Shown: positions 8,556-19,105, counted from the first letter of the stretch. The stretch is DNA of 64,000 nt from Streptomyces sp. L2 (GCF_004124325.1 NZ_QBDT01000001.1:2046001-2110000), one strand, 5' to 3'. The notes: a model not told the origin generated them from the letters alone. Program-made: numbers and translations.

Positions 8556-9155
8556 ATGACCAGCACCGGTTTCACCGACCCGCGTCCCGTCTACGTCCGC
8601 GCCACCGAGCAGGCGGCCGCGCTGATCAAGACGGTCCGCCCCGAGCAGCTCACCGGGCCGACCCCGTGTTCCGAGTTCGACGTACGCGCGCTGCTGGGCC
8701 ACGTCGTGGGCGGCACCCGGCGGATCGCGGTGGTCGGCGAGGGCGGCGACGGAATGGCCGTCGACCCGTCCACCGAGGGGGTGCCGGACGACGGCTGGGC
8801 GGCGGCCTACGACGAGGTACGCGTGCGCGTGCTGAAGGCCTGGGAGAGCGATGAGCGGATGACGTCGGCGGTCACGGTGCCGTGGGGTCAGGTGCCGGGG
8901 CACGCGGCGCTGTCGGGTTACGTCATGGAGATCGTCACCCACACGTGGGACCTCTACGAGGGGCTTGGGCAGCCTGTCGAACTCGACCCCGAGTTGGCCG
9001 AGTTCGCCCTCGCTACGGCCCGTCAGGTGCTGTCGGACGATCGGCCGCGGGACGAGGCAACGCCCTTCGCCGGGCGCCGCGAGGCCGCCGAGGGCGCGGA
9101 CGTGTACGAGCAACTGGCTGCGTGGCTCGGGCGGGCGCCGCTCAGCAGGCCCTGA
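8556..9155 (+). CDS. TIGR03086 family metal-binding protein (DinB/MDMPI-like)
   Basis: The 199-residue protein matches the mycothiol-dependent maleylpyruvate isomerase N-terminal/DinB-like fold. The first helix pair ends in TPCSEFDVRALLGHVVGGTRR, whose His is the first metal ligand, and SGYVMEIVTHTWDLYEGLG near residue 125 supplies the second histidine (E-x-x-x-H-x-W-D). These proteins bind a divalent metal and may use mycothiol; the substrate is unknown. A GGAGAGG Shine-Dalgarno precedes the ATG. Divergent pairing with a WYL regulator is common in Streptomyces. Confidence 0.85.
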   Translation: MTSTGFTDPRPVYVRATEQAAALIKTVRPEQLTGPTPCSEFDVRALLGHVVGGTRRIAVVGEGGDGMAVDPSTEGVPDDGWAAAYDEVRVRVLKAWESDERMTSAVTVPWGQVPGHAALSGYVMEIVTHTWDLYEGLGQPVELDPELAEFALATARQVLSDDRPRDEATPFAGRREAAEGADVYEQLAAWLGRAPLSRP

Positions 9156-9205
9156 GAGGTCGTAGTTCGGCTGCGGCTTCGTGAGGGCTTGTCACGCAGT
9201 TCCCC

Positions 9206-9384
9206 GCGCCTCTTCGGGGCGCGTGCCCCGGCTGCGTCAGGGCTGGTCGCGCCCACGCGGCGGAGCCGCATATGTCACAGCCCCGCGCCTCTTCGAGGCG
9301 CGTGCCCCGGCTGCGTCAGGGCTGGTCGCGCCCACGCGGCGGAGCCGCATATGTCACAGCCCCGCGCCCCTTCGGGGGCGCGTG
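9206..9384. repeat. 79-bp tandem direct repeat of a Streptomyces intergenic element
   Basis: The gap between the TIGR03086 and thioesterase genes contains slightly over two copies of a 79-base unit; the segment GGCTGGTCGC starts at 9241 and again at 9320. Each unit carries a hairpin CGCGCCYC-TTC-GRGGCGCG and a second one, GCGGC-GGA-GCCGC. The first hairpin varies between copies by paired changes (CTC/GAG against CCC/GGG), which points to selection on the structure. The element lies between convergent genes and could terminate both. No coding sequence is seen here. Confidence 0.7.
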
Positions 9385-9389
9385 CCCCC

Positions 9390-10250
9390 TCAGCCCAGTC
9401 GTACGCGAGCCAACTGCCGGGACTGGGCTACCAGGCGTCCGGCACTGTCCCAGACCTCCGCGTCCTCCTCCAGGAAGCCGCCCGCCAGGTTGCGAGTGGT
9501 GATGGAGACGCGGAGGGGGCCGGGGGCGGGGCGGTGGCGGACGTGGACGGTGAGTTCGACTGTGGGGACCCAGCCCTTCAGGCCGATCTCGAAGGCTGTC
9601 GGCGGCAGCGCGTCCACCGCGAGCAGCAGGGACAGCGGGTCGGGGTCGCGGCCGTCGGCCAGCCCGAACCAGGCCCGCATCTCGCCCTTGCCGGAGGGCG
9701 CGCCGAGGGCCCAGCCGAGGGTGGAGGGGTCGAGCTTGAGCATCAGCCGGTCGGCGATGGCGGAGCTGCCGTCGACCGGCGCCGGACCGTCCTCGGGGCC
9801 GAAGCACTGCTCCATTGGCGGGATGGCGGGCGGCTCGGCGGTCGTACGGACGTCGTCGGGGAGGGTGGAGAGGTCGCCGTAGGAGGCGAGGACGCGGATG
9901 CGTTCGACCTCGTTGCCGTCGTCGTCGTACTGGAAGAGGGACGCCTGGCCGGTGGAGAGGGTGCGGCCGGTGCGGACCGTCTCGGTACGGACGACCGCGC
10001 GGCCCGGCTGGGAGGCGGTCAGGTAGTGCGCGGAGACGGTGAACGGGTCCGGGTGCGGGAGGGTGTCCGCGAGGGCCCGCCCGAGGACGGCCAGCAGATA
10101 GCCTCCGTTGACGGCTCTGATGATGGTCCAGCCGGCCGAGAGGTCGATGTCGTAGACACCGGGCTCGCGCCGGGTGACCGCGGTGTCGCGGTCGAACTCA
10201 CTGTCGCCGGTCCAGGCCGGTGCGGCCGGTGCGGAAGCTGCTTCGGGCAT
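9390..10250 (-). CDS. Acyl-CoA thioesterase-like (TesB/hotdog) protein
   Basis: The 286-residue protein has two hotdog-type halves. The first has INGGYL-like NGGYLLAVLGRAL and FTVSAHYLTASQPGRA, the second ADGRDPDPLSLLLAVDALPP and VELTVHVRHRPAPGPLRV, typical of actinobacterial thioesterase family proteins that hydrolyse acyl-CoA. ATG 10250 gives the expected N terminus (MPEAASAPAAP) although the frame continues upstream. An AT-rich palindrome GTAATTAC lies 18 bases upstream of the start and may be part of the promoter. It is divergent from the esterase gene. Confidence 0.75.
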   Translation of the reverse strand: MPEAASAPAAPAWTGDSEFDRDTAVTRREPGVYDIDLSAGWTIIRAVNGGYLLAVLGRALADTLPHPDPFTVSAHYLTASQPGRAVVRTETVRTGRTLSTGQASLFQYDDDGNEVERIRVLASYGDLSTLPDDVRTTAEPPAIPPMEQCFGPEDGPAPVDGSSAIADRLMLKLDPSTLGWALGAPSGKGEMRAWFGLADGRDPDPLSLLLAVDALPPTAFEIGLKGWVPTVELTVHVRHRPAPGPLRVSITTRNLAGGFLEEDAEVWDSAGRLVAQSRQLARVRLG

Positions 10251-10352
10251 GGGTGAACCGTACAACAGGTAATTACTAAGCGGTAGCTTTTTGTCTCCTG
10301 GGCGCAGGATCCACTCCCGCTCCCGGGTGAGATCCCGGCAATTTCTCGGTAA

Positions 10353-10364
10353 GTGTCCGGACAC
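10353..10364. promoter_or_regulatory. Perfect 12-bp palindrome upstream of esterase gene
   Basis: GTGTCCGGACAC is a perfect palindrome about 40 bases before the esterase start and within the shared upstream region with the thioesterase gene. It could be a regulator-binding site. GC-rich palindromes of this length arise by chance fairly often in such DNA, so the call is weak. Confidence 0.25.
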
Positions 10365-10403
10365 GTCCACAACCCCGTGCTTCCGATTCGCCTCTATGGG
10401 GAC

Positions 10404-11639
10404 ATGAGCCTCACCGGGACTTCGTTCCTCTACACGACCATGGTGCTGTCCGTGGTCGCCCTCATACTGCCGCTCGCCCTGTGGTCGAGGATGCGGGGGC
10501 CGAGGTTCCTGCGCGCCGCGGCCCGGGTGCTGATGCTGCTGTTCGCCCAGGGTACGGCCGTCACCCTGGTGTTCGTCCTCGTCAACAACCAGAACAACCT
10601 GTACGACAACTGGGCCGACCTGCTCGGCACCGGCAACCACGTCCAGCGGGCCGCCGACCTGGGACAGGACGGCACGGGCGGCATCTCGCTGAAGCGGCTG
10701 CCCAAGGTGAGGCAGGAGTTCGAGCCGGCCACCGGTCCCGGGATGCGCGCGGCCGGCGGGGTCCGGGTCACCCAGCTCAAGGGCCGGGTCTCGGGAGTGA
10801 ACGCCGAGGTCTACGTCTGGCTGCCCCCGCAGTACAACGAGCCCGCCTACCGGCACCGCACCTTCCCGGTGGTGGAGCTGCTGCCCGGCTACCCCGGCTC
10901 GGCGAAGGCCTGGTTCGGCTCGCTGAAGGCGCACGAGCAGCTGCTGCCGCTGATGAGGAGCGGGCAGGTGGCGCCCTTCATCCTGGTCTCACCGCGCACC
11001 AACCTGCTGGCCGGCGTCGACACCGGCTGCGCCAACATCGCGGGCACGGTGAACGCGGACACCTGGCTCAGCATCGACGTGCCGAAGATGGTCACGGACA
11101 ACTTCCGCGCCCAGGCGGGGCCGCGCGGCTGGGCGGTGGCCGGGTACTCGGCGGGCGCGCACTGCGCGGTCAAGCTGGCCGTGGCCCACCCGGACCGGTA
11201 CCGGGCCGCGGTGAGCATGTCCGGCTACAACGACCCGATCGGGGAGCGCAACTCCCTGGCCGCGCAGAGCCCCGCGCTGCGCGCCGCGAACAACCCGTAC
11301 CTGCTCCTCAGGAAGAAGCCGGTGCCGCCGCAGATCGCGCTGTACCTCTCCGGGGAGTCCGGCGACGGCTACGAGTCGGGGATGGCGCTGCGGTCGATCG
11401 CCAAGGCGCCGACGACCGTGCACGTGACGTTCCTGCCGCGCAGTGCGGGCGGGCACACGATGGCGCTGTGGCGGCCCCAGGTCACCACGGTCTTCCGCTG
11501 GCTGACCATGCAGATGGGCCAGAACCGTCCCAGGGGTGTGGACCGGTCTATTCTTCCGCGACGTTCGTCCGCCGGTTCCACGCACGCGGCGCTCGCCAGT
11601 GGAACCGCATCGCGAGCAGGCGCAGCACGAAGGCGGTGA
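10404..11639 (+). CDS. Membrane-anchored esterase (alpha/beta hydrolase, esterase D-like)
   Basis: The 411-residue protein has two N-terminal hydrophobic segments (residues ~8-26 and ~35-58), then an extracellular esterase domain. The domain contains VYVWLPPQY, FPVVELLPGYPGS, the nucleophile elbow AGYSAGAHCA (GxSxG) and a late GGHTMALWR that provides the catalytic His, as in the esterase D/antigen 85-like group. ATG 10404 follows a GGGG run. The last ~30 codons overlap the 3' end of the convergent TRIC gene by 92 bases and encode a basic low-complexity tail, so the true conserved end may be earlier. Confidence 0.8.
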   Translation: MSLTGTSFLYTTMVLSVVALILPLALWSRMRGPRFLRAAARVLMLLFAQGTAVTLVFVLVNNQNNLYDNWADLLGTGNHVQRAADLGQDGTGGISLKRLPKVRQEFEPATGPGMRAAGGVRVTQLKGRVSGVNAEVYVWLPPQYNEPAYRHRTFPVVELLPGYPGSAKAWFGSLKAHEQLLPLMRSGQVAPFILVSPRTNLLAGVDTGCANIAGTVNADTWLSIDVPKMVTDNFRAQAGPRGWAVAGYSAGAHCAVKLAVAHPDRYRAAVSMSGYNDPIGERNSLAAQSPALRAANNPYLLLRKKPVPPQIALYLSGESGDGYESGMALRSIAKAPTTVHVTFLPRSAGGHTMALWRPQVTTVFRWLTMQMGQNRPRGVDRSILPRRSSAGSTHAALASGTASRAGAARRR

Positions 11640-12207
11640 CGACCGCGAGCCCGCTGGTCAGCGGGTTCAGCACGTCGTAGCGGATGCACAGCGCGACCAT
11701 GGTGGCGCCGACGATCGCTGGGACCGCGTACAGGTCGCGGTCCCAGCGCAGCAGCGAGGGCACCTCGTTGGCGAGCACGTCCCGCAGCACACCGCCGCCG
11801 ACGGCCGTGGCGAGGCCCAGGGTGGCGGAGGAGGTCAGGCCGAGGCCGTAGGCGTACGCCTTGGTCGTCCCGCTGACGCAGAACAGGCCCAGGCCGGCGG
11901 CGTCGAAGACGAGGACGGCCGCCTGGATGCGCTCGACGTGCGGGTGCAGGAAGAAGACCACGAGCGTGGCGAGCAGCGGGGTGAGGAAGTACCCGAGGTC
12001 CGTGAACGCGGACGGCGGTACGGCCCCGATGACCAGGTCGCGGAACATCCCTCCGCCCAGCGCGGTGACCTCGGCGAGCACGGCGATGCCGAAGACGTCG
12101 AAGTTCTTCCGGACGGCCAGCAGCGCGCCGGAGATCGCGAACACGAAGATGCCGATGACATCGAGCGTGTGCTGGACGGAGGGACTGAAGAGTTGCTGGT
12201 ACTGCAC
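11548..12207 (-). CDS. Trimeric intracellular cation channel family protein (UPF0126)
   Basis: The 219-residue polytopic membrane protein has two inverted repeats of a three-helix unit, each with a glycine-rich kink: GIAVLAEVTALGGGMFRDLVIG and GLATAVGGGVLRDVLANEVP. The GGGxxRD motif is diagnostic of prokaryotic TRIC channels (UPF0126), which conduct K+ and other cations. About seven helices are visible. It converges on the esterase gene and overlaps its 3' end. Confidence 0.92.
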   Translation of the reverse strand: MQYQQLFSPSVQHTLDVIGIFVFAISGALLAVRKNFDVFGIAVLAEVTALGGGMFRDLVIGAVPPSAFTDLGYFLTPLLATLVVFFLHPHVERIQAAVLVFDAAGLGLFCVSGTTKAYAYGLGLTSSATLGLATAVGGGVLRDVLANEVPSLLRWDRDLYAVPAIVGATMVALCIRYDVLNPLTSGLAVVTAFVLRLLAMRFHWRAPRAWNRRTNVAEE

Positions 12208-12250
12208 CCGGCCATTCTCACCCGGCCGGGCCGGCCCGACGCGCGGCGGT

Positions 12251-13642
12251 CTACAGGGCGGGCTTGCCGGTCGTGTAGAGCCAGGTGTGGAAGAAGCCGT
12301 CGAGCCGCTGTCCGCTGATCCGTTCCGCGAGGCGGACGAAGTCGGCGGTGCCGGCGTTGCCGTAGCGGTGGAGCCTGGTCCAGGCGGGCAGCAGGCGGAA
12401 GAACGCGGTGTCGCCGATGCGCTCCCTGAGGGCCTGGAGGGTCATCGCGCCGCGCTGGTAGACGGCGGAGGCGAACATGGTGTCGCGCTGCGGGTCGGCG
12501 ACCTCGGTCTGCCAGAAGGAGGAGTCGGCGGGGCGGGAGTCGTAGCCGGCCAGGAAGGAGTCGTGTGCCGAGCGGGTGCCCTGGTGCTCGGCCCACAGCC
12601 ACTGGGCGTAGCTGGCGAATCCCTCGTTGAGCCAGACGTCCTGCCACCGGTGCACGCTGACCGAGTCGCCGAACCACTGGTGGGCCAGTTCGTGGACGAT
12701 GGTGGTCTCGTTGCGGACGGCCGAGTAGGCGGGCTTGCTCTGCACCTCCAGGGAGAACCCGGCCTCGGGCATGTCGTCGACGATGGCGCCGGTCTCCTCG
12801 AACGGGTACGGGCCGAAGAGCTTCGACCAGTAGTCGGTCGCGGCGGCCGTGACGGCGTAGACGTCGACGCTGTTGCTGTTCTTCAGCACCGGGTCGATGG
12901 CGACGTAGATCGGGATGCCGCCGGGGGTACGTCCGGTGCGCACGTCGAACTTGCCGATGGTGGCGGTGGCCAGGTAGGTGGCCATGGGCCTGCTCTCCCG
13001 CCAGTGGGTGTACGTCGAGCGGCCCCTGCTGCGCGTGGAGACGAGCCGGCCGTTGGAGACGGCGGTCAGGCCGCGGGGCGCCTTGATCCGGATGTCGTAG
13101 GTGGCCTTGTCGGAGGGGTGGTCACTGGACGGGAACCAGGTGGAGGCGGCGTTGGGTTCGCACGCGACGAAGACGCCGTCGGTGGTCTTCATCCAGCCGT
13201 ACTTCGAGCCGAAGACGATGGGGCCGGTCAGGGGCTCGGGTACGCCGCCGTAGGTGACGGTGACGGTGAAGTGCCGGCCTTTGCGCAGCGCCTGGCGCGG
13301 GGTGACGGTGACCTCGTCGCCGTCGCGGGTGACGTGGGCGCGTCTGCCGTCGACCTCGACCCTGGAGATCGTCAGCTTCTGCAGGTCCAGGTCGAAGGAG
13401 GCGAGGTTCTGCGTGGCGCGGGCGGTGAGGGCGGTACGGCCGTCCAGGCGGCCGGTGCGGGGGTCGTAGGCGACGGAGAGGTCGTAGTGGCGGGCGTCGA
13501 AGCCGCCGTTGCCGAGCTTCGGGAAGTAGGAGTCACCGATGCCGGGGGCGCCGGGTGTGGGGGCGCGGGTGGCGCCGATGGCCAGGACGGAGGCCGCCGC
13601 GGTGGCGAGGGCCGCTAAACGTGCCGAACGGGAGAGTGCCAT
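12251..13642 (-). CDS. Secreted M1 family metallopeptidase, contains a TTA codon
   Basis: The 463-residue protein has a Sec signal peptide (residues ~1-25) and a gluzincin domain with HELAH at 317-321 and the third zinc ligand Glu340 in LNEGFASY. This is the M1 aminopeptidase signature; the usual GxMEN exopeptidase motif appears as AGFSLEVQ, a divergent form. It lacks the long C-terminal domain of PepN-type enzymes. Codon 9 is TTA, which in Streptomyces requires the bldA tRNA and delays expression to development. It lies 101 bases downstream of the peptide transporter operon, so extracellular peptide trimming and uptake may be linked. Confidence 0.9.
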   Translation of the reverse strand: MALSRSARLAALATAAASVLAIGATRAPTPGAPGIGDSYFPKLGNGGFDARHYDLSVAYDPRTGRLDGRTALTARATQNLASFDLDLQKLTISRVEVDGRRAHVTRDGDEVTVTPRQALRKGRHFTVTVTYGGVPEPLTGPIVFGSKYGWMKTTDGVFVACEPNAASTWFPSSDHPSDKATYDIRIKAPRGLTAVSNGRLVSTRSRGRSTYTHWRESRPMATYLATATIGKFDVRTGRTPGGIPIYVAIDPVLKNSNSVDVYAVTAAATDYWSKLFGPYPFEETGAIVDDMPEAGFSLEVQSKPAYSAVRNETTIVHELAHQWFGDSVSVHRWQDVWLNEGFASYAQWLWAEHQGTRSAHDSFLAGYDSRPADSSFWQTEVADPQRDTMFASAVYQRGAMTLQALRERIGDTAFFRLLPAWTRLHRYGNAGTADFVRLAERISGQRLDGFFHTWLYTTGKPAL

Positions 13643-13743
13643 GAGTCGTCCCTTTCGAGCGTGTTCCGTTGCGGTGGACGGACACGGACGACTGTGCGCT
13701 CTCCCGTTCGGGCATGTACATGACTTTGCCGAGTCGTCATGTG

Positions 13744-15134
<1,391 letters not shown>

Positions 15135-15138
<4 letters not shown>

Positions 15139-16226
15139 AGCTTCGGCGCAATCTCTTCGGTCCAGATCCGCGTACGGTCCTCGGCCGAGAGGTGGCAGGC
15201 GGACCAGTGTCCGGTGCTCACCAGCTCCAGCTCGGGACGCACCGTGCGGGTGACGTTCCCCTTGGGCAGGTCCGCGTACGGGCAGCGCGGGTGGAAGGCG
15301 CAGCCCGAGGGGACGTTGATGAGGCTCGGCGGCTGGCCCTTGACCGGGATGAGCCGCTCGGAGGTCTCCCGGTCGATGCGGGGCATCGAGCCGAGCAGGC
15401 CCCAGGTGTAGGGGTGCTGCGGCTGTTCGAAGACCTCGCCGGCCGGGCCGCGCTCGATGCACCGGCCGCCGTACATCACCAGGACGTCGTCCGCGATCTC
15501 GGCGACCACGCCGAGGTCGTGGGTGATCATGATGACGGCGGAGCCGAACTCCTTCTGCAGGTCCCGGATGAGGTCGAGGATCTGCGCCTGGACGGTGACG
15601 TCGAGGGCGGTCGTCGGCTCGTCCGCGATGAGCAGTTCGGGGTTGTTGACCAGGGCCATGGCGATCATGGCGCGCTGGCGCATACCGCCGGAGAACTCGT
15701 GCGGGTAGCCGTCGACGCGCTTGTGCGGTTCGGGGATGCCGACGCGGTCGAGCATCTCGATGGCCCGGGCGCGGGCCACCTTCTTGCTGACGTTGTTGTG
15801 CACCCGGTAGGCCTCGACGATCTGGGCGCCGACCTTGTAGTAGGGGTGCATCGCGGACAGCGGGTCCTGGAAGATCATCGCCATCTCGCGGCCGCGGAGC
15901 TTGCGCACCTCGTCCGGGGCGGCGGAGACCAGTTCCTTGCCGTCCAGCCAGATCTCGCCGGACATCTGGACGTTCTTGCCGCGCGCGCCGAGCCGGTGCA
16001 GGCCCATGACGGCCAGCGAGGTGACGGACTTGCCGGAGCCGGACTCGCCGACGATGGCGAGGGTGCGGCCCTTCTCCAGCGAGAAGCTGAGCCCGTCGAC
16101 GGACTTGACCAGGCCGTCGTCGGTCGGGAAGTGCACCTTGAGGTCGCGGACTTCGAGGAAGGCGTCCGGCGTGCGGTCGGGCGTGGGTTCGCCGACGGCG
16201 GCGCCGGTCTTGGACAGTTCGGTCAC
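15135..16226 (-). CDS. Oligopeptide ABC transporter ATP-binding protein (OppD type)
   Basis: This 363-residue ATPase has Walker A GESGSGKS, signature [14 protein letters not shown], Walker [14 protein letters not shown] and the H-loop [11 protein letters not shown], then the oligo_HPY domain with the cluster-like Cys segment [14 protein letters not shown]. It pairs with the OppF-type ATPase. Its ATG overlaps the permease stop by four bases (ATGA) and its own stop overlaps the next start by four, so translation is coupled through the operon. Confidence 0.95.
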
Positions 16227-17230
16227 GAGAGCCTCACCCGCGGGTCGGCGGCGGCGTAGAGCAGGTCCACCAGAAGATTTGCGATCACGACGAAGAAGGC
16301 GGCGAGCAGGGTCACGCCGAGGATGGGGGGCAGGTCGTTGTCGGTGATGCCCTCCACCGCGTACTCGCCGACGCCGTGCAGCGAGAACACCGTCTCGGTG
16401 ATCACCGCGCCGCCGAGCAGCAGACCGAGGTCCATGCCGAAGACGGTGATGATCGGGGTGAGCGCGGCCCTGAGGCCGTGCCGGACGACGACCTTGCGCT
16501 CACGCAGGCCCTTGGCGCGGGCCGTGCGGATGAAGTCCTCGTTCATCGTCTCCAGCATGCCCGAGCGGGTGAGCCGGGCGTAGATCGCGGAGTAGAGCAG
16601 AGCGAGGGAGCACCAGGCGGGGAAGAGGGTGTTGGCCCACTGCGCCGGGTTCTCGGTGAAGGGGACGTAGGTGCGGCCGAAGATCGGCCACTGGTACGTG
16701 AAGAGGAGGATCGCCAGGTTGCCGGTGAAGAACATGGGCAGCGAGACGCCGGTGAGCGCGACGCCCATGAAGGTGCGGTCGAAGACCGAGCGCGGCTTCA
16801 GGGCGGAGACGACACCGATGGTGACACCGGACAGCAGCCACAGCACGGCGGCGCCCGCGCCCAGCGAGACGGTCACCGGCAGCCGGGAGGTCAGCTGCGG
16901 CCACACCGCCTGGTGGGTCTTGAAGGAGTAGCCGAAGCACGGCGCGTCACAGTGCGCCGTGGTGGGGCCCAGGTTGTAGGTGGCGCCGGCCACGATGCCC
17001 TTGATGAAGTGCCAGTACTGGACGTACAGGGGCTGGTCCAGACCGAGGTTGTGCTTGACCGCGAGGATGTCGGCCTTCGACGGGCTCTTGCCGAGGTACT
17101 GCGTCGCCAACTGGTCGGCGGTCTGGCCGGCCAGCCGTGGCAGCAGGAAGAAGATGGCGAAGGTGACCGCGGAGACGACCAGCAGCAGGATCACTGCCGC
17201 GAACGTCCGGCGGAGGATGTACGAGATCAC
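16223..17230 (-). CDS. Oligopeptide ABC transporter permease (OppB type)
   Basis: The 335-residue protein begins MISYILRRTFAAVILLLVVSAVTFAIFFLLP, the usual first helix of OppB/DppB permeases, and has about six helices. The EAA loop, RTARAKGLRERKVVVRHGL, lies near residue 245 and contacts the ATPases. A long periplasmic insert with three Cys follows helix 1. It sits between the binding-protein gene and the ATPase genes. Confidence 0.95.
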   Translation of the reverse strand: MISYILRRTFAAVILLLVVSAVTFAIFFLLPRLAGQTADQLATQYLGKSPSKADILAVKHNLGLDQPLYVQYWHFIKGIVAGATYNLGPTTAHCDAPCFGYSFKTHQAVWPQLTSRLPVTVSLGAGAAVLWLLSGVTIGVVSALKPRSVFDRTFMGVALTGVSLPMFFTGNLAILLFTYQWPIFGRTYVPFTENPAQWANTLFPAWCSLALLYSAIYARLTRSGMLETMNEDFIRTARAKGLRERKVVVRHGLRAALTPIITVFGMDLGLLLGGAVITETVFSLHGVGEYAVEGITDNDLPPILGVTLLAAFFVVIANLLVDLLYAAADPRVRLS

Positions 17231-17243
17231 GGGGGCCGGCGCC

Positions 17244-17274
17244 GGTGCCCGCGGGTCGGATCCCCGCGGGCACC
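17244..17274. terminator. Strong hairpin between binding-protein and permease genes
   Basis: Perfect 12-base arms GGTGCCCGCGGG (17244-17255) and CCCGCGGGCACC (17263-17274) flank a 7-base loop in the 71-base gap between the solute-binding protein gene and oppB. There is no T-run. Such hairpins commonly cause partial termination or protect the upstream message, giving more binding protein than permease. Confidence 0.6.
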
Positions 17275-17301
17275 AATGCCTTCACCTGCCTTCCGGGGCT
17301 G

Positions 17302-19050
17302 CTACTTCGAGGTGCCGATGTTGAGGTAGTCGTACTGACCGCTCCAGGCGGCCGACGACACCAGGTTGGTGGCCTTGGGCCGGGCCAGCAGGACCTTGAA
17401 GTAGGCCAGCGGGACGATCACGGCGTCGTCCATGGCTTGCTTGTCGATCTGCGTGTAGAGGGCGTTGCGCTGGTTGGTGTCCTCGGTCGCGATCGCCTTG
17501 GCCAGCGTGCTGTTGACGTCCTTGTTGTCGTACGACGACAGGTTCGTGTTACCGGACTGGCTGATCGCCTTGCCGTTGAGGATCTGCTGCAGGAAGCCGT
17601 AGCCGGACGGCCAGTCGGCGCCCCACTGCATCATCATCAGGCCGACGTTGTTCTTCTCGGTGAACTTCGGCACGCCGGCGTAGTCGGTGAAGTACTTGCC
17701 CGACGGGTACTGCTTCAGGCTGGCGTTGATGCCGACCTTCTTCAGCGAGGCGATGATCGCCGTGGCGGCGTCGATCTCCTGCGGACGGTCGGAGCGGGCC
17801 GTGATGTTCGTGGAGATCGTCGACTTGCCGCAGGTCTTCAGCTGCGCCTTGGCCTTGGCGACGTCGCCCTTGTTGCCCGGCGTCGCGTAGACGTCGGCCT
17901 TCTGGTAGCCCGGGATGTCCGGCGGGAGGACGGTGGAGGCGATGTCTCCGCGGATCGGGCCGCCCTCGGCGGTCTGCACCGAGACCTTGTCGATCGCGTA
18001 CTCGACGGCCTTGCGGCAGGCCACGTTGTCGAACGGCTTCACCTTGGTGTTGATCGCCATGTAGACCAGGCGGCCACCGTAGGTGTTGTCCGTGTTGGCC
18101 TTCTTCGAGGCGTCGCTGAGCAGCTGCGCCTGCGTCTGGGCCTGGACGCCCGTGCCGCCGAGGTCGATCGCGGTGCCCGCGAGGACGTCCTTGTCGATCG
18201 TCTCCGCGTTGACCTTCAGGTTGACGACGATCTTGTCCGGGAGCGCCTTGCGCAGCGGGTCCGTCTTCGCGTCCCAGTTGGAGTTGCGCACGAGGACGGC
18301 CTGCTTGCCCTCGTCGTAGCTCTGGAACTTGTACGGGCCCGAGGACACGATGTGCTTGACGTAGTCGACGCCCTTGTCCTTGGCCTGGGGCACCGGGGCC
18401 GTCTGCGGGGCCGCGACCAGGTAGTCGAACTCCTGGAAGGCCTGCTTCAGGTGGAAGACGATCGTGGTGTCGTCCGGCGTCTCGATGGAGGACAGGCCCT
18501 TGGCGCTCTTGTCCTTGTAGGGGCCCTTGTACTTGTCGCCGCCGACCAGGAACTGCTGGAAGTAGTTCGGGCCGAGGGAGAGCACGTCACGCGCGAAGTT
18601 GGAGCGCTCGACGGCGTACTTGACGTCCTTCGAGGTGATCGGCGAGCCGTCCTCGTACTTCAGGCCGGAACGCAGCTTGTACGTCCAGGTCTTGCCGCCG
18701 TCGCTGGAGACGCCCTTGCCCGCGGCGAGGTCCGGGACGAGGGTGTTGCCCTTCTGTCCGGCGCCGGGCTGGAACGTCATCAGCGGGCGGGCGTACAGCC
18801 GGCTGAAGTTGTACATGTAGGCGTAGTACGTGTTGCCCGGGTCGAAGGAGTCCGGGACGTCGGACAGCTCGTAGGTGAGCGTCCCGCCCTTCTTCGAGGA
18901 GGCGTTGACGACACCCTTGGTCGCGGCGTTGGCCCCGGCGGACTTGCCGCTGCCGTTGCCGCCCGAGTTGTCATCGGCCTTGCTGCAGCCCGCGAGCAGC
19001 AGGCTCGCACTTCCGATGGCCGCGATCGCGGCCAGCGCTGACCTTCGCAT
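17302..19050 (-). CDS. Oligopeptide ABC transporter substrate-binding lipoprotein
   Basis: The 582-residue protein is an SBP_bac_5 family binding lipoprotein: a signal peptide ending in the lipobox LLLAGC (lipidated Cys22), a Ser/Gly/Ala-rich linker, then segments such as TLTYELSDVPDSFDP, YKLRSGLKYEDGSPITSKDVKYAVER and CRKAVEYAIDK that mark this family. It captures peptides outside the membrane for the OppBC channel. ATG 19050 is preferred since it follows GGAGGGG and starts a normal signal peptide. The gene lies second in the operon. Confidence 0.95.
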   Translation of the reverse strand: MRRSALAAIAAIGSASLLLAGCSKADDNSGGNGSGKSAGANAATKGVVNASSKKGGTLTYELSDVPDSFDPGNTYYAYMYNFSRLYARPLMTFQPGAGQKGNTLVPDLAAGKGVSSDGGKTWTYKLRSGLKYEDGSPITSKDVKYAVERSNFARDVLSLGPNYFQQFLVGGDKYKGPYKDKSAKGLSSIETPDDTTIVFHLKQAFQEFDYLVAAPQTAPVPQAKDKGVDYVKHIVSSGPYKFQSYDEGKQAVLVRNSNWDAKTDPLRKALPDKIVVNLKVNAETIDKDVLAGTAIDLGGTGVQAQTQAQLLSDASKKANTDNTYGGRLVYMAINTKVKPFDNVACRKAVEYAIDKVSVQTAEGGPIRGDIASTVLPPDIPGYQKADVYATPGNKGDVAKAKAQLKTCGKSTISTNITARSDRPQEIDAATAIIASLKKVGINASLKQYPSGKYFTDYAGVPKFTEKNNVGLMMMQWGADWPSGYGFLQQILNGKAISQSGNTNLSSYDNKDVNSTLAKAIATEDTNQRNALYTQIDKQAMDDAVIVPLAYFKVLLARPKATNLVSSAAWSGQYDYLNIGTSK

Positions 19051-19105
19051 GATGGGTGCTTTCCCCTCCATAGTCGGAAACTTGTTGGGCTCTCGGTGGC
19101 AGGCG

